A stretch of 64,000 bases of DNA from Paraphaeosphaeria minitans (lineage: Eukaryota > Ascomycota > Dothideomycetes > Pleosporales > Didymosphaeriaceae). Positions 11,081 to 20,956 of this stretch are shown piece after piece; the stretch's first letter is position 1, and each line of letters begins with the position of its first letter. The notes beneath the pieces are model-generated. The model did no database searches and was not told where the DNA came from. It saw only the letters and a program-made list of their open reading frames with translations. Where the stretch lies: contig WJXW01000005.1 in the NCBI GenBank assembly GCA_015832175.1, positions 620,001-684,000 on the forward strand, in the 5' to 3' direction. A program made the position numbers and the translations under genes.

Positions 11081-11155
11081 GAGTAATCTTAGCGGCACCT
11101 AAAGCTGTGGAAGAGGTAGGAGTTTGTAAAGTACTTATATTAAGAGTGTTTAAGA

Positions 11156-11567
11156 TATTAAATCTAAGAGGGTAGCTAATCCTAAAGGGTTAAGGTTAGT
11201 TCTTAGGCAGGAGTATTTATAGAAGGAGGAAGGTCTTATTAATACGTTAGTATTTTAATAAAGTGTAACAAGTTAATAATTTGGTCTACTAGAATCTAAA
11301 CGATAGATTAATAAATAGATTAAACACAAGTATAGAGAGCCTATCCTCGCGTTTCTATATACTAAGCCTACTCTGCTACTTAGTGCCACTAAGTAACTAA
11401 GCACTTTTTGTGACCTACTCTACTACTTAGTGCTACTAAGTAACTAAGCACATTACGTAACCTAATCTAAGTTACTTAGCGTCTCTTTGTTATGTTTGTA
11501 ACCATGTTATCGCTTTATTACACCTTTATAAGCGCCTAAGTCCCACGTTGTTATCTGGTACGTAACA
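11156..11567 (-). repeat. Gypsy-1 5' LTR
   Basis: This 412-bp LTR aligns with 4982-5393 without indels. Its first dinucleotide on the plus strand is TA instead of TG, a RIP-type change. It is followed by the target duplication gtgag (11568-11572). The same repeated cttagtgc dyads and the ttacttagcg motif are present. Confidence 0.88.
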
Positions 11568-11572
11568 GTGAG

Positions 11573-11816
11573 AAGTAGGTTTAATTAATTACGTCTAGTC
11601 TATCGTATAAAGGGCCACTAAGGACCTTATAAAGTCTCTACCTCTTAGCGCTAACCTAAGTAGTAGGTCCTTGTGTGGGTCCTTATTAGTAGGTAGGGCC
11701 TTATAAAGTCTCTACCTCTTAGCGCTAACCTAAGTAGTGGGTCCTTATATAGGTCTCTATAGGTAGGTAGGCCCTTATTTTACTTAGTGCTATTTGTACG
11801 ATAAACTATATAAACA
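11573..11816 (-). repeat. Copia-B 3' LTR, right piece, two-unit form
   Basis: Continues the LTR interrupted at 4981. It begins aagtaggtttaattaattac and ends ctatataaaca at 11816. It contains two tandem copies of the unit of about 73 bp that starts near ccttataaagtctctac, like the partner LTR at 20645-20956. Confidence 0.8.
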
Positions 11817-12099
11817 CTAGTAACTTTTCTTTTATATAATAGCTTATATCTATTACACGCTTCCCTTTCTTATCCTTTTTTATTTATATAGTTAGCCTTC
11901 CCCTATTAGAATAGGTTATAAGGTAGGTGCAGTGTTACTATATAGTAGAAATTTTATTTGCACCTACTCTTATGTAAATAGGTAGTAATAGCTAACCTGC
12001 TTAGCTCTTACTCTACCCCTTTATATAGTAGTAGAGTCGCATTACGTAATAAGGCTCTTTCTAGGTATATATCCTATGCGTAAACAGAAGGTGGGGTAT
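11817..12099 (-). other. Copia-B 3' interior, part 1
   Basis: Non-coding AT-rich sequence collinear with 57152-57434 and, inverted, with about 39694-39971. It stops at the Copia-A insertion and resumes at 19423. I see no gene in it. Confidence 0.7.
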
Positions 12100-12294
12100 T
12101 GTTGAAGTAAAACACTCACTTCCGTGATTCTTTCTGGATCCACTAATTCAGATCACAGGATTCTTGCCAAGAGGCTCGTTTCTTTTGTATATAGTCTGCC
12201 CTTTTGGCATCTTTTCCTATAATTAGCTCTTTGTATTCTTTACAACTCTGCTCCTAAATATTCTATAATAGTTTAAGCCCTTTTTACTATAACA
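12100..12294 (+). repeat. Copia-A copy 1, 5' LTR
   Basis: This LTR runs from TGTTGAAGTAAAACACTC to TATAACA and is preceded by the ggtat duplication. The base sequence just downstream (gttataagcctagc, 12295-12308) is the position of the primer-binding site. It is conserved in copy 2, but I could not assign a tRNA. Confidence 0.9.
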
Positions 12295-12427
12295 GTTATA
12301 AGCCTAGCGCTTAGAACGTAAGACAATTCTCCCTACCTACTTAGTAACACTCGAATTATTATACAACACTCTATTTAGAACCTCTCTACAATACAACCCC
12401 CTATTTCTAATTACAAAAATTGTTAAA

Positions 12428-13500
12428 ATGGCAGAAGTACAGCTTGTTAATTGCGCTAGTTAGCCCTACTAGTTTGTCTAGCTTTAATTCTAAGTAAACT
12501 TAAAAGGAATCTGGAACTAAATTAACCTAAAGGTAATTAACGCTCTAGTAATTAATTACGTAAAGCTAGAATAACCTCCACTCCTACAGAAACTATTACT
12601 AATTATAGATATAGCCTCTGTAGTAAGTATTTAATTATACAAAGTAGAGCTTGCTAAGTATAAAATAGATAAAAAGAGCTTTCCTTTATAAATAGCGGAA
12701 TATAGAGTAGTAGTTTTAGACTAGTAAGTAGACTATACTAAGATATAGAATCTCTAGACTTAGGTAAACGCTATAGTATCGCCTAATCTGCTTACTCCTG
12801 CCATAATCACTCTAGTTAATATACGCTAAACTACGCTTTAGTCTCTAATTTAACTCTTAAAGGAAGATCTCGCACTAAATAAAGGAGCTATATAGAATAA
12901 TATTTAAGCTTTGTACTACGCTTATCTTAAGAAGGCTAAGTAGGTAAGACAAAGTCCTAAGACCTAGTTTAAAGAGTGGTAGCTCCTCTATTAAAAAGTA
13001 AAGACCTACTTAATTAGCAAAATTAGCGGACCGCTTACTACCTAAGATTTCCTAGATGTAATTACCGCGTGTATAGCACTAGATTAGGCCTGATTAATAA
13101 ACTAACAGCTAATTTAGAATAAGACGCTAGGACAGAATTAGATTACGCTAGACAATCTAGGGAAGGTATTTTTAGCGCTTATCTAGGAGCATTTGATCTA
13201 ATCTAGTTCTAATAAAATAAGTGGGGTATTCGCCACTTTTAATAGATTATTAAGACAATCTATTAACTCTAATAGTTCTAGTTCGTCTAATTAGACAAAG
13301 AAACAACCGAACTGTCCCTGTAAGCCCTATACTTATAGGTAGAAACTAATAGAGTGCTAAAGACTTTAAACCGCGATAGCTAGATTACTCTAGAATAGAA
13401 CATTGTTATTTAATTTTACTAATAAAGAAAAATTAGAGATTCTTAATTAACTTAAGTAGTCTAAGTGGTTAAACCTTTGTAATATAATTACAAAGGTAGG
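12428..13500 (+). pseudogene. Copia-A gag
   Basis: The ATG at 12428 (MAEVQLVN) is the best start; in copy 2 it has become ATA. The frame reads as a long helical Gag with Trp/Gln stops, followed near 13312-13365 by a Cys-rich segment (CPCKPYTYR, then C eleven or so residues later) that resembles a degenerate zinc knuckle. Frame-conserved differences from copy 2 are mostly RIP-type. It would form the virus-like particle shell. Confidence 0.75.
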
Positions 13501-16500
13501 ATAGAATAAGAAACAATCCTCTACTAAGACTATTAAGTATCCTAGTAGTATTGCTACTGCTCTACTAAACCTATTTAATCTGTCTATAGATAATGGAGTA
13601 TTAGGTGTCTACTCTACTCTACATTCTAACGCTTATCCTCTGTTAGAATGTACAATACTAGATAGTGCTACAGTAGTTTATCTAGTTAATAATTGTAAAA
13701 GACTTGTTCCTAGGACGTTTTAATTATTAAATAAGAGTGTAGAGGCAGGTATATAAAGCCTCCTAATCTTAGGAATTAGTAATAGACTAATTAAGAACGC
13801 TTTGTATAGGAAAAATAAGAGATTTATAGAAAATCTACTGCTCTAAGGAGTAAGAGTAGTAGAAGGCTTTTATATAAATATTATATTAGAAGCTCTTTTA
13901 AAGAAAGCAAAGATTTAGTACCTTAGTTTAGATTACACTCTTAGAATTAGAAGCCTAGAATAAAGTGTTGTCTTAGTAGACCTAAGATGCGAGTATAACT
14001 TTACTTTCCTATAATATAAGCTAATCCGCTCTTGTCTAACTGTTATAAGTGTGACCACTAAAGGATTATCCTAGGTTAATATTAAGAGATTAGATTCTGA
14101 GAACCTCTAGCACCTTTAAGTAGGGTATATAGGAAGTAGAGCCCTATAAGCTCTAGTAACTACAGCCTAAGGTGTAAAGATTACTAGAATATTAAGAAAG
14201 GATTGTGAGCACTATACTATTACACACATAACCTAGGTAATCTTTAAGAGACCTAGAGAATAATTACCTAGGCTATTTTACTTATTATCCTAGGATCTAT
14301 TTAATATGTCTACTGCTTAAAATAGAGAAAACTAGGTTTTGCTAATTAAAGAAGATTTTAGTAAGAAACTTTATATTTTTAATCTTAGAACAAAGACGCT
14401 TTCTAAAATAATAAGAGTGTGGCAGGATTTCTTAGCTCTTGTTAATACAAAATATAAGCTTTAAATTACAAAAATCTACTAGGATAATAATACAGCAACA
14501 CTTCTATAGAGAGGGAAATCCTAGTACAAATTTTGGGCTAATTAGGAAGGGATAATAATTAGTAGACTACCGCCCTATACGCATGAGCCTAATAGCGCTA
14601 TAGAAAGAGTAGGCTAGGAGCTTATAATAAAAGTAATTAAAATGTGAATAAGCGCAAATCTGCTATTAAATCTCTAGCCTAAGATTATATAAGCGGTATA
14701 CTAGCTCTAAGGAATAATTCCTAGCCTAGTATTAGGCTATTAATTACCTAATAAAACGTTAGATACTTAGTTTAAACAATATTTTTATTATTTTAAACTA
14801 GTAAAAACATAATATAGGACAGCCAATCTTCGTCTAAACTAGAGTGCTATCTACGCCTATAGCTACTAAGCTTACCCTTTAGATTAGGAGCGTACAGCTA
14901 GGCAAGATAGAAGAGGATTTAAAGTGAATCCTAGGGGCTATATTAGATACCTAGTAGGCTATAAAGCTTCTAATATCTACTAAATATAGATTCCCTAGCT
15001 TAATTAGGTGATTACCACACAAAATGTAAGGTTTAATAAGTCCTTATTCTATAAAGGATTAAAGGAATAATTTATTCTAAAGATAGAAGCGTTAAAAATA
15101 GTAGAAAGCCTCTAAGAAGGAGAGCTAAACAATCTAGGAGAAGTGTATAAAGACGCGCTTAATATTCTTCCTAAAACAAATAAGTATATAAGAACTGCTA
15201 CTAGACCTATAGGTGACCCTTAAGTAATTAAAAGCAAAGTAGGCTAGCTAAGCAATTAGGAACCTAAGGTACCTACTACTAAGTAAGCTGTAGGCTTAGC
15301 TAGCTAGCAGCTAAGAATTCGCTTAAATAGAAAAGGAAGTATAGGACTCATAACCCCTAATTAGATACTAGAGCTAGGTAATTTTAGGGGTAATCTATTA
15401 AGCGATTAAGAGATATCTAGTAGCCACTAGAACACTACTAGGAGAGCTAGCCCGCTAGAATCTAAGGATTTAATACCCTATTTATTAGTAGAAACTAATT
15501 AGGTTACTAATTAACCTAGCGTAGATAACTTAATTACGCTAGACAAAGCAGATAACCTACTAGTGCGCTAAAGGCGAAGGCAGATCTATCTAGAGGCAAG
15601 CAGAATAAGTAGGCAAAATTGTAGTAAAGTACTAGAAATTAACTAACTAATAAATTACTATCTGCTATTGCGAAGATTAAGAAAGTAAAATAATTAGGAT
15701 AATTAGCTAAGAGGTAGGTAGAAGCTAGGTACTTATACACTAATTACTAATTATCTTTAAAGTGATTTTAATGCAATATTAGGGCACATGTTTATACTAG
15801 GAGTAGTAGAGGCCTAGTCTAAGTAAGAAGAATATATTACACTAAATATAATAGTATTCGCTTCTATGCTTAGAAAGGCGCCTAGAGCGTCTTATATAGC
15901 TTAGACTTATAGAGATAAGCTTACACTAGAGCCAATCCTATAGAAACACCTTTATAATTATCTATATGGGAAGCTATTCCTCCTTACCACTTATAAGGAG
16001 ATCTTAACTTTGCAAGATAAAGGTACCTAGATAGAGATTAAATAATTAGAGGTATTAGAGCAACTGCTCCCTTTAAAGTAGGTCTTTACCTATAAGTTTA
16101 ATTAAAATAGATACTTTAAAAAGTGTAAAGCTTAAATTATTATAAGAGGAGATCTTTAGAAAAAGAATACTCTCTACTCTACCTATACTGCTACCCTAGC
16201 AGTAAGATCTTTTTAATTAGCTGTAGCTCTAGTAGTAGAATTTAATCTAAAAATCTTATAATTTAATATAGTAGGAGCGTTTCTAAATACTTTTATTACA
16301 GCTGCTAATCTAGTAACTTGTGAATTACCTAATAGTTTTAAAAAGCTAGGAAAGTGTGTAAGATTAAATTAAGCTTTGTATAGCTTAAGAGATTTACTAC
16401 TTCTTTAGTATAAGAAATTTGCAGGATTACTTTAATCTAATAGACTCTTAGCTTCGCTAGAAGAGCTATGCCTTTTCTTTAATAGTAATTAAAGTATTAT

Positions 16501-17640
16501 TATTCTATTTTATGTTAACAATATTCTTCTTCTCTATTATAAGAGTAAAGAGAAAGAAGCCCTAGATTTTTAGAAGAAGATTACGAACAAATATAAAATT
16601 AAATTAAAAGGACTAGTAGAGTGGTTCCTAAGTGTTTAAGTAATTAGGGACAGAGAAGTAAAATTAATTTCTCTAGTCTACAATACCTATATTAATAAGA
16701 TCACGAAAAAGTTTAACCTTTTAAACTCTAGGAGCTTCCCTCCTACACCTCTATTAGTAGAAGATCTTGTTCTAAGCATAGGGGAAGGTACTCCTTAACA
16801 AATAAAGCTCTTTTAAAAAGAGGTAGGATTAGCTCTCTATACAGTAATTATGCTACGCCTAGATATAGCCTTTATAGTGTTAAAACTATTACACTTTCTA
16901 ATAAATTCAAGTAAAGAACACTTTGCTGCTATTAATTATGTAATCCTTTACCTCTATTAAACTAGATAGTAGGCTATAGTCTTTAGAGGCTATAATAGAC
17001 CTAATCTGCTAATATATAGAGATGCCTTATTCGCTAATAATCTAATATTACAGCGATCTTCCTATAGATATATTATCCTATTATTTAGAGGAGCTATTCT
17101 ATAGAAAGCAGCTTAATAAAACATAATTACTACTTTAATAACAGAAGCAGAGCTTCTAGCGCTTAAATATATAAGTAAAGAAGCTATGGCGATTAAGAGA
17201 TTCTTTACTAAGCTTACTCTAGATCTAAGACCTTTATAGAAGGTCTATTATAACAATCTTTAAACTATTTATTTAGTAATTAGAAAGAACAAAAGAATTA
17301 CTACTTAACTACGCTATGTAGATATTTAGAATATATAGTTATAGTAAGAGTATGTAAAAGAATTATTTTAAGTAGAATATCTTTTAACTAGCGAAATGCC
17401 AGTAGATAGCCTTATAAAGGCTCTTACTTATTAGTAGTTTAATAGATTTAAAAGGCTATTAAATCTGTAAGATATAAGCATAATAATTATAGAATAAGAG
17501 TAGGTAAGTAGAGAAATAATCTATTAACTACCTAGAATTATTAATTTAGAGCTAGGAAATAAGAAAAGAAAAAGAAAAGAAAGAAAAGATTAGAGGGGGA
17601 ATAAGAATTAGAGGAAGAAGAGATTAAAGAGCTTATCTAT
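13500..17640 (+). pseudogene. Copia-A pol: protease, integrase, RT, RNase H
   Basis: Domains in order are: a protease motif LDSATVVY near 13660-13690; an integrase core with acidic positions near 14350, 14480 (YQDNNTA) and 14600 (NSAIER); the integrase C-terminal signature GYIRYLVGYKASN near 14935-14975; RT with LQFNIVGAFLN near 16255-16290 and palm FYVNNILLLYY near 16505-16540, where the two catalytic Asp are now Asn; and RNase H with YRDALFANN near 17015-17045. The order PR-INT-RT-RH defines Ty1/copia. The Asp-to-Asn changes are G-to-A transitions, consistent with RIP. About a hundred TAA/TAG codons interrupt the frame. Confidence 0.88.
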
Positions 17641-17990
17641 AAGTATATAGACTCTCTTCCTCCTCTACTTAATTATAGGGGTGCGAGAATCTCCCCTATA
17701 ATTAGTAGTAGGAGATTCTCCCTATCCTCCTTCTCTCCTTCTCTCTATAGTAGGTAATTCTTTACCCTATCTACCTCCTCTACCTCTCCTTTAATTAGCA
17801 GTAGGTGATAGCTTACCCTAGCCTCCCCTTTTTTAATTAGTAGAAGGAGAAGCACTTACCTAGCCTCTACCCTACTTTAGAGCTAATAAGCTACTTATCT
17901 AGCTATTTTAATTAGGGTATTAGCTGCGACCGCGCTACTCCTTAATAGGTAGAGTAGGAGGGTAATTACCTTATCCTCTACTAAGGATTA
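17640..17990 (+). repeat. Pro/Leu-rich degenerate tandem repeat after Copia-A pol
   Basis: After the last RNase H sequence the DNA contains about four imperfect repeats of roughly 55-65 bp (17690-17880). They read VGDSPYPPSLL, VGNSLPYLPPLPL, VGDSLPQPPLF and VEGEALTQPLPY in one frame. A perfect 11-base inverted repeat (aattatagggg / cccctataatt) flanks an 11-base loop near 17672-17704. The block is conserved in copy 2 (about 32540-32770). It may be a C-terminal tail of Pol or a separate protein; I cannot decide. Confidence 0.5.
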
Positions 17991-19020
17991 GCTAGGAGAA
18001 AGGGAGTAGAATAGTAGCTATATACTAAGCTTACTCCTCTTAACTACTAGTAGGAAGAGGAGCTTATAAGGCTACTTTAACCCTCTTATATAGCTTAGTA
18101 ATTAGCCTCTTCTGCGAAAAGTATTAGCTAAATCTAGAATAAATTTTAAAATAAAAACTTATATTAGCACCCTCTAATAGTTAATAGTAGATAAAATCTA
18201 TAGCTAGAGTCTAAATATGCGGCTAGCTACAGAAATAATTAGCAAAATTAGCTAAAGTAATAGGATAACCCTATATATAGTAGTATAAGAGTAGGTAAAG
18301 TAGGTATAGTAGCGTTTACTTAAGCTTAAAGCGTTATTATAGTAGTATCTATTACTCTTTTCTACTAAAGCTCCTTTTAAGTAGCCTAAGTAGCTTACTT
18401 ATCTAAGAGCACTAAGCGATTGCTAGGGGCCTAGAGCTAGGGCAGAAAGAGCTAGTAGAGTAGGAGGATCTTAGTAGAAGGATTAGAAGCTTTATTTAGT
18501 AGCTTTTGTAGCCTTTACTACGCATGCTTTAGCTAGATTATTAGATATCTAAAAGAGTTAGTAAAGCTCTAAACAATAGAAAAAGCGCAAGGTAATAATT
18601 AGAAAAAAATAACCTATTATAAGGTAGTAGGATTTAAAGGCTTAAACTAGTAGGCTTAAATTAGATAAGAGGTTAAAGCGTTAAAAGTAAAGAATTAAAG
18701 AGAGAAGATTAAGCGCTAGTAAAGGGCTTATATACTCTACCGCCTATCTAATTATTAAGCGCCAAATACGCTCCTTTCTTACTATTTATTTCTCTTACTA
18801 CTGCTCCTTTCTAATTAAAACGCGCCTGCCTATTATACTTACTAGCTAGTAAGAGCGGGGAAATTACTTTACAGTTAATAGGAAGTAAGCAAAAAGAGTA
18901 GCAGAATAAAATTGTTTACGCTCTAGGCCTTTGTGCCACGCTTATAAGCTCCTAACCTACTAGAAAAAGAGATTCTAGACACGATTCACAATAGAATTCG
19001 TAATTTAAAAGACAAATAGT
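17990..19020 (+). pseudogene. Copia-A downstream ORF: basic protein of unknown function
   Basis: A sense-strand frame lies between pol and the 3' LTR, in a different frame from pol. Legible runs include VLAKSRINFKIKTYISTL (from about 18121), SLNMRLATEIISKIS, RLLKLKALL, LYLVAFVAFTTHALARLLDI and, near the end, RSRPLCHAYKLL. A central stretch is very rich in Lys, Arg and Gln. The same frame is legible in copy 2 (31420-32440, minus) with a similar protein, so it was coding before RIP. No retroviral env features (signal peptide plus transmembrane anchor) are clear. No known family is recognised. The start codon is unknown. Confidence 0.5.
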
Positions 19021-19188
19021 GATTGTTTTGCTATTATAATAAGTAGGGGGTGATAGAATCGCTGTTCTTAAGATAAGGAAACTTAGAAGAACAATTCTTA
19101 ATAGTTTTTTAATCTTTAAATAGCCTTTAGATTGGTTTTTAAAGATCTTTAGAAAGGATTTAGACAATTACAGATTACTTCTTAAGAT

Positions 19189-19214
19189 AGGTAATCCGCT
19201 TTAAGCGATTACCT
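19189..19214 (+). other. Conserved hairpin next to the Copia-A polypurine tract
   Basis: The arms aggtaatc and gattacct enclose a short loop, directly before the purine run agggggtg (19215-19222) and the 3' LTR. Copy 2 has the equivalent hairpin with arms aggtgatc and gatcacct (31286-31311), so pairing is kept although both arms differ. RIP acting on CpA in both strands of a palindrome would also give this symmetrical change. Confidence 0.6.
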
Positions 19215-19222
19215 AGGGGGTG

Positions 19223-19417
19223 TGTTAAAGTAAAACACTCACTTCCGTGATTCTTTCTAGATCTACTAATTTAGATTATAGGATTCTTACTAAGAGGCTC
19301 GTTTCTTTTGTATATAGTCTGCCCTTTTAGTATTCTTTCCTACAATTAGCTCTTTGTATTCTTTATAACTCTGCTCCTGAATATCCTATAATAGTTCGAG
19401 CCCTTTTTACCACAACA
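19223..19417 (+). repeat. Copia-A copy 1, 3' LTR
   Basis: This 195-bp LTR runs from TGTTAAAGTAAAACACTC to CACAACA and is followed by the target duplication ggtat. It follows the purine run agggggtg, consistent with plus orientation. Confidence 0.9.
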
Positions 19418-19422
19418 GGTAT

Positions 19423-20644
19423 TAAGTAATATAATGCTTAGCGCTAGGTCTTAGTAAGTAGGTATAGAAGGATGTCTCCTAGTTATGCGATAAAAGTATA
19501 TAGTAGAAGTAAGGTATAAGGTAGCCTTCTGTGCCTCTTTTTTATTACTCTATTAGTCTTGTTTATTTTCCTTCTCTTTTATGCGATAGTCTTTATCCTC
19601 TAGCTCTCCTTTAAAGTTAAAGATAATCTTATCTAGCTAGATAGAAGCATAATATCCTAGTTACTAAAGAGACTAGGAGTGTCTAGCCTTTTTGTATAAT
19701 ATAGTTTGTTAGGTAAAAGTAGTCTAGGTTTTAGGCTACTGCCACTAGTGTAGCTCTATATATAGTGTCTCTGTCCTTACACGTATAGGGATAGGCCCTA
19801 GCTATACTTTATGTGTATATACATTGCCTATAGATAGTGTAGGTTATATTATTAGGATTATGCGAAGCAGTTTAGGTTATAGTTATAATATTATTATACA
19901 AAAGGTCTATAGCTTATAGTTAAGCTATAATAGTTTAAAGAGTTTCTTTGTATAGGTGTCCTTTATTATAGTATTAGTAGTAACAAAGCCTTCCTTTATA
20001 AGAAAAGCAATAAGCTCTCTTCTTACTATATAACTAATCTTATTAAAGGTTCTCTCTTTCTAGTCCATACTATATAAGTGTTTAGCCATTTTAGAGAAGG
20101 GGTTAGGTGGCTGTGTAAATCCACTTTATCTACCTAGTACTTTCGTGCGATCTCTCCTTTTAAGGTAATAGCCTTAATATTTATTACTTCGTCTACTTAC
20201 TAAAGCTATATTGCTTTGTTTCCTTGCTAAGGAGGCAGTATTAATTATTACGTAACATCCTTAGGTTATAGTTCCTCTAGGAAGTCTCCTAGTCTTAAGG
20301 CCATATTATTGTTATTATCTTTCTTAGTTGTGCGACGTGTCTATATTTAGTTGTTACTAGTTTAATCGTGCGACTTATTTACGTTTAGTTATCGCTAGTT
20401 TAATTATGTAACGTGTTTTTTAGGGTTATAAGGGGGTTCACTATCTCCTTTCTTTTCTGTAGAATAGCTTAGACTAGATTATATAACTCTTTATATATAT
20501 GCGCGCTTTGTTTCTACTTATTATATAATCTAAAATCCAATCTCTTGTAAAGGTAACAATACAGAGCCTACGTATCTAGCTTATACAGCACTCTGTTTTT
20601 AGACCTTACTAGTTTACAGTTAATTAGAATCAACTACTAATTAG
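19423..20644 (-). other. Copia-B interior, part 2: 3' region, deletion junction and leader
   Basis: Bases 19423-19640 continue the 3' non-coding region (compare 57435-57644). Bases 19640-19793 are found only here within the window, but probably belong to the part of the copy lost beyond position 1. Bases 19795-20644 match 1-1005 and contain the leader. The RT/RNase H segment that should lie between these parts is missing. A duplication of about 41 bp (tttagttrytactagttt, near 20337-20415) distinguishes this leader from the one at 600-660. Confidence 0.65.
19900..20304 (-). pseudogene. Copia-B gag-like start, second copy
   Basis: The ATG at 20304-20302 opens MALRLGDFLEEL before the first RIP-type stop. 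The frame remains legible leftwards (VDEVINIKAITLKGEIA, LTPSLKWLNTYIVW, KREPLIRLVI). It is the better-preserved version of the frame at 1-591. The role is inferred from position only. Confidence 0.5.
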
Positions 20645-20956
20645 TATAGGTTTAGCTTAATCTATAATTAAGTATTTAAGAGTTAATAGTATACTATTGT
20701 GCAAAGAGTAAGAAGTAGGTTTAATTAATTACGTCTTGTCTATTGTACAAAGGGGCACTAAGGACCTTATAAAGTCTCTGCCTCTTAGCGCTAACCTAAG
20801 CAGTGGGTCCTTATACGGGTCCTTATAGGTAGGCAGGGCCTTATAAAGTCTCTGCCTCTTAGCGCTAACCTAAGTAGTGGGTCCTTGTGCGGGTCCCCAC
20901 AGGTAGGTAGGCCCCTATTTTACTTAGTGCTATTTGTACAATAAACTGTACGGACA
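20645..20956 (-). repeat. Copia-B 5' LTR, two-unit form
   Basis: This 312-bp LTR starts tataggttt (RIP-altered TGTAGGTTT) and ends GTACGGACA. Units near 20765 and 20839 repeat with a period of 74 bp. It contains the intact version of the site occupied by Gypsy-1 in the partner LTR. The flank to the right, from 20957, is Gypsy-5 pol sequence. Confidence 0.82.

Larger units (their letters stand above)
4982..11567 (-). mobile_element. Gypsy-1: full-length Ty3/gypsy chromovirus, minus strand
   Basis: A 6586-bp element with 412-bp LTRs, flanked by gtaag (4977-4981) and gtgag (11568-11572). Joining the flanks recreates the Copia-B LTR sequence seen uninterrupted at 20708-20717. Minus-strand order is 5' LTR, gag with a CCHC knuckle, protease, RT, RNase H, integrase, chromodomain, polypurine tract, 3' LTR: the Ty3/gypsy chromovirus order. 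A separate reading frame on the plus strand occupies the space between pol and the 3' LTR. All frames carry numerous RIP-type stops. Confidence 0.92.
12100..19417 (+). mobile_element. Copia-A copy 1: full-length Ty1/copia element with an extra 3' ORF
   Basis: A 7318-bp element with 195-bp LTRs (12100-12294 and 19223-19417) and an exact target duplication ggtat (12095-12099 and 19418-19422). Removing the element restores the sequence found uninterrupted at 57416-57445. Plus-strand order is gag, protease, integrase, RT and RNase H, the Pseudoviridae order, followed by about 1.6 kb that holds a Pro-rich tandem repeat and an additional basic reading frame. The two LTRs differ at about 20 of 195 positions by my manual alignment, all transitions. 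Confidence 0.93.
4914..20956 (-). mobile_element. Internally deleted Copia-B element, host of Gypsy-1 and Copia-A
   Basis: This minus-strand element is bounded by LTRs at 4914-4981 plus 11573-11816 (3' LTR, split by Gypsy-1) and 20645-20956 (5' LTR); both are 312 bp when Gypsy-1 and one target duplication are removed. The interior is 11817-12099 plus 19423-20644, about 1.5 kb, interrupted by Copia-A. It contains the family's leader and gag start and its 3' non-coding region, but the entire RT/RNase H segment seen at 1290-3230 is absent. It is therefore a non-autonomous deletion derivative. The flanks (ctaac left, gtatc right) do not match, so no target duplication is visible. Confidence 0.75.

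Noticed and set aside
18952..19167. Open frame of 71 codons on the minus strand
   Set aside because: It overlaps the end of the Copia-A downstream frame and the 3' untranslated region in antisense. The equivalent stretch in copy 2 does not support it, and composition alone explains it.
12100..19417. Endogenous retrovirus with an env gene (Copia-A downstream frame)
   Set aside because: No signal peptide, transmembrane anchor or cleavage site is evident. The frame is basic and mostly hydrophilic, so it is described as unknown.
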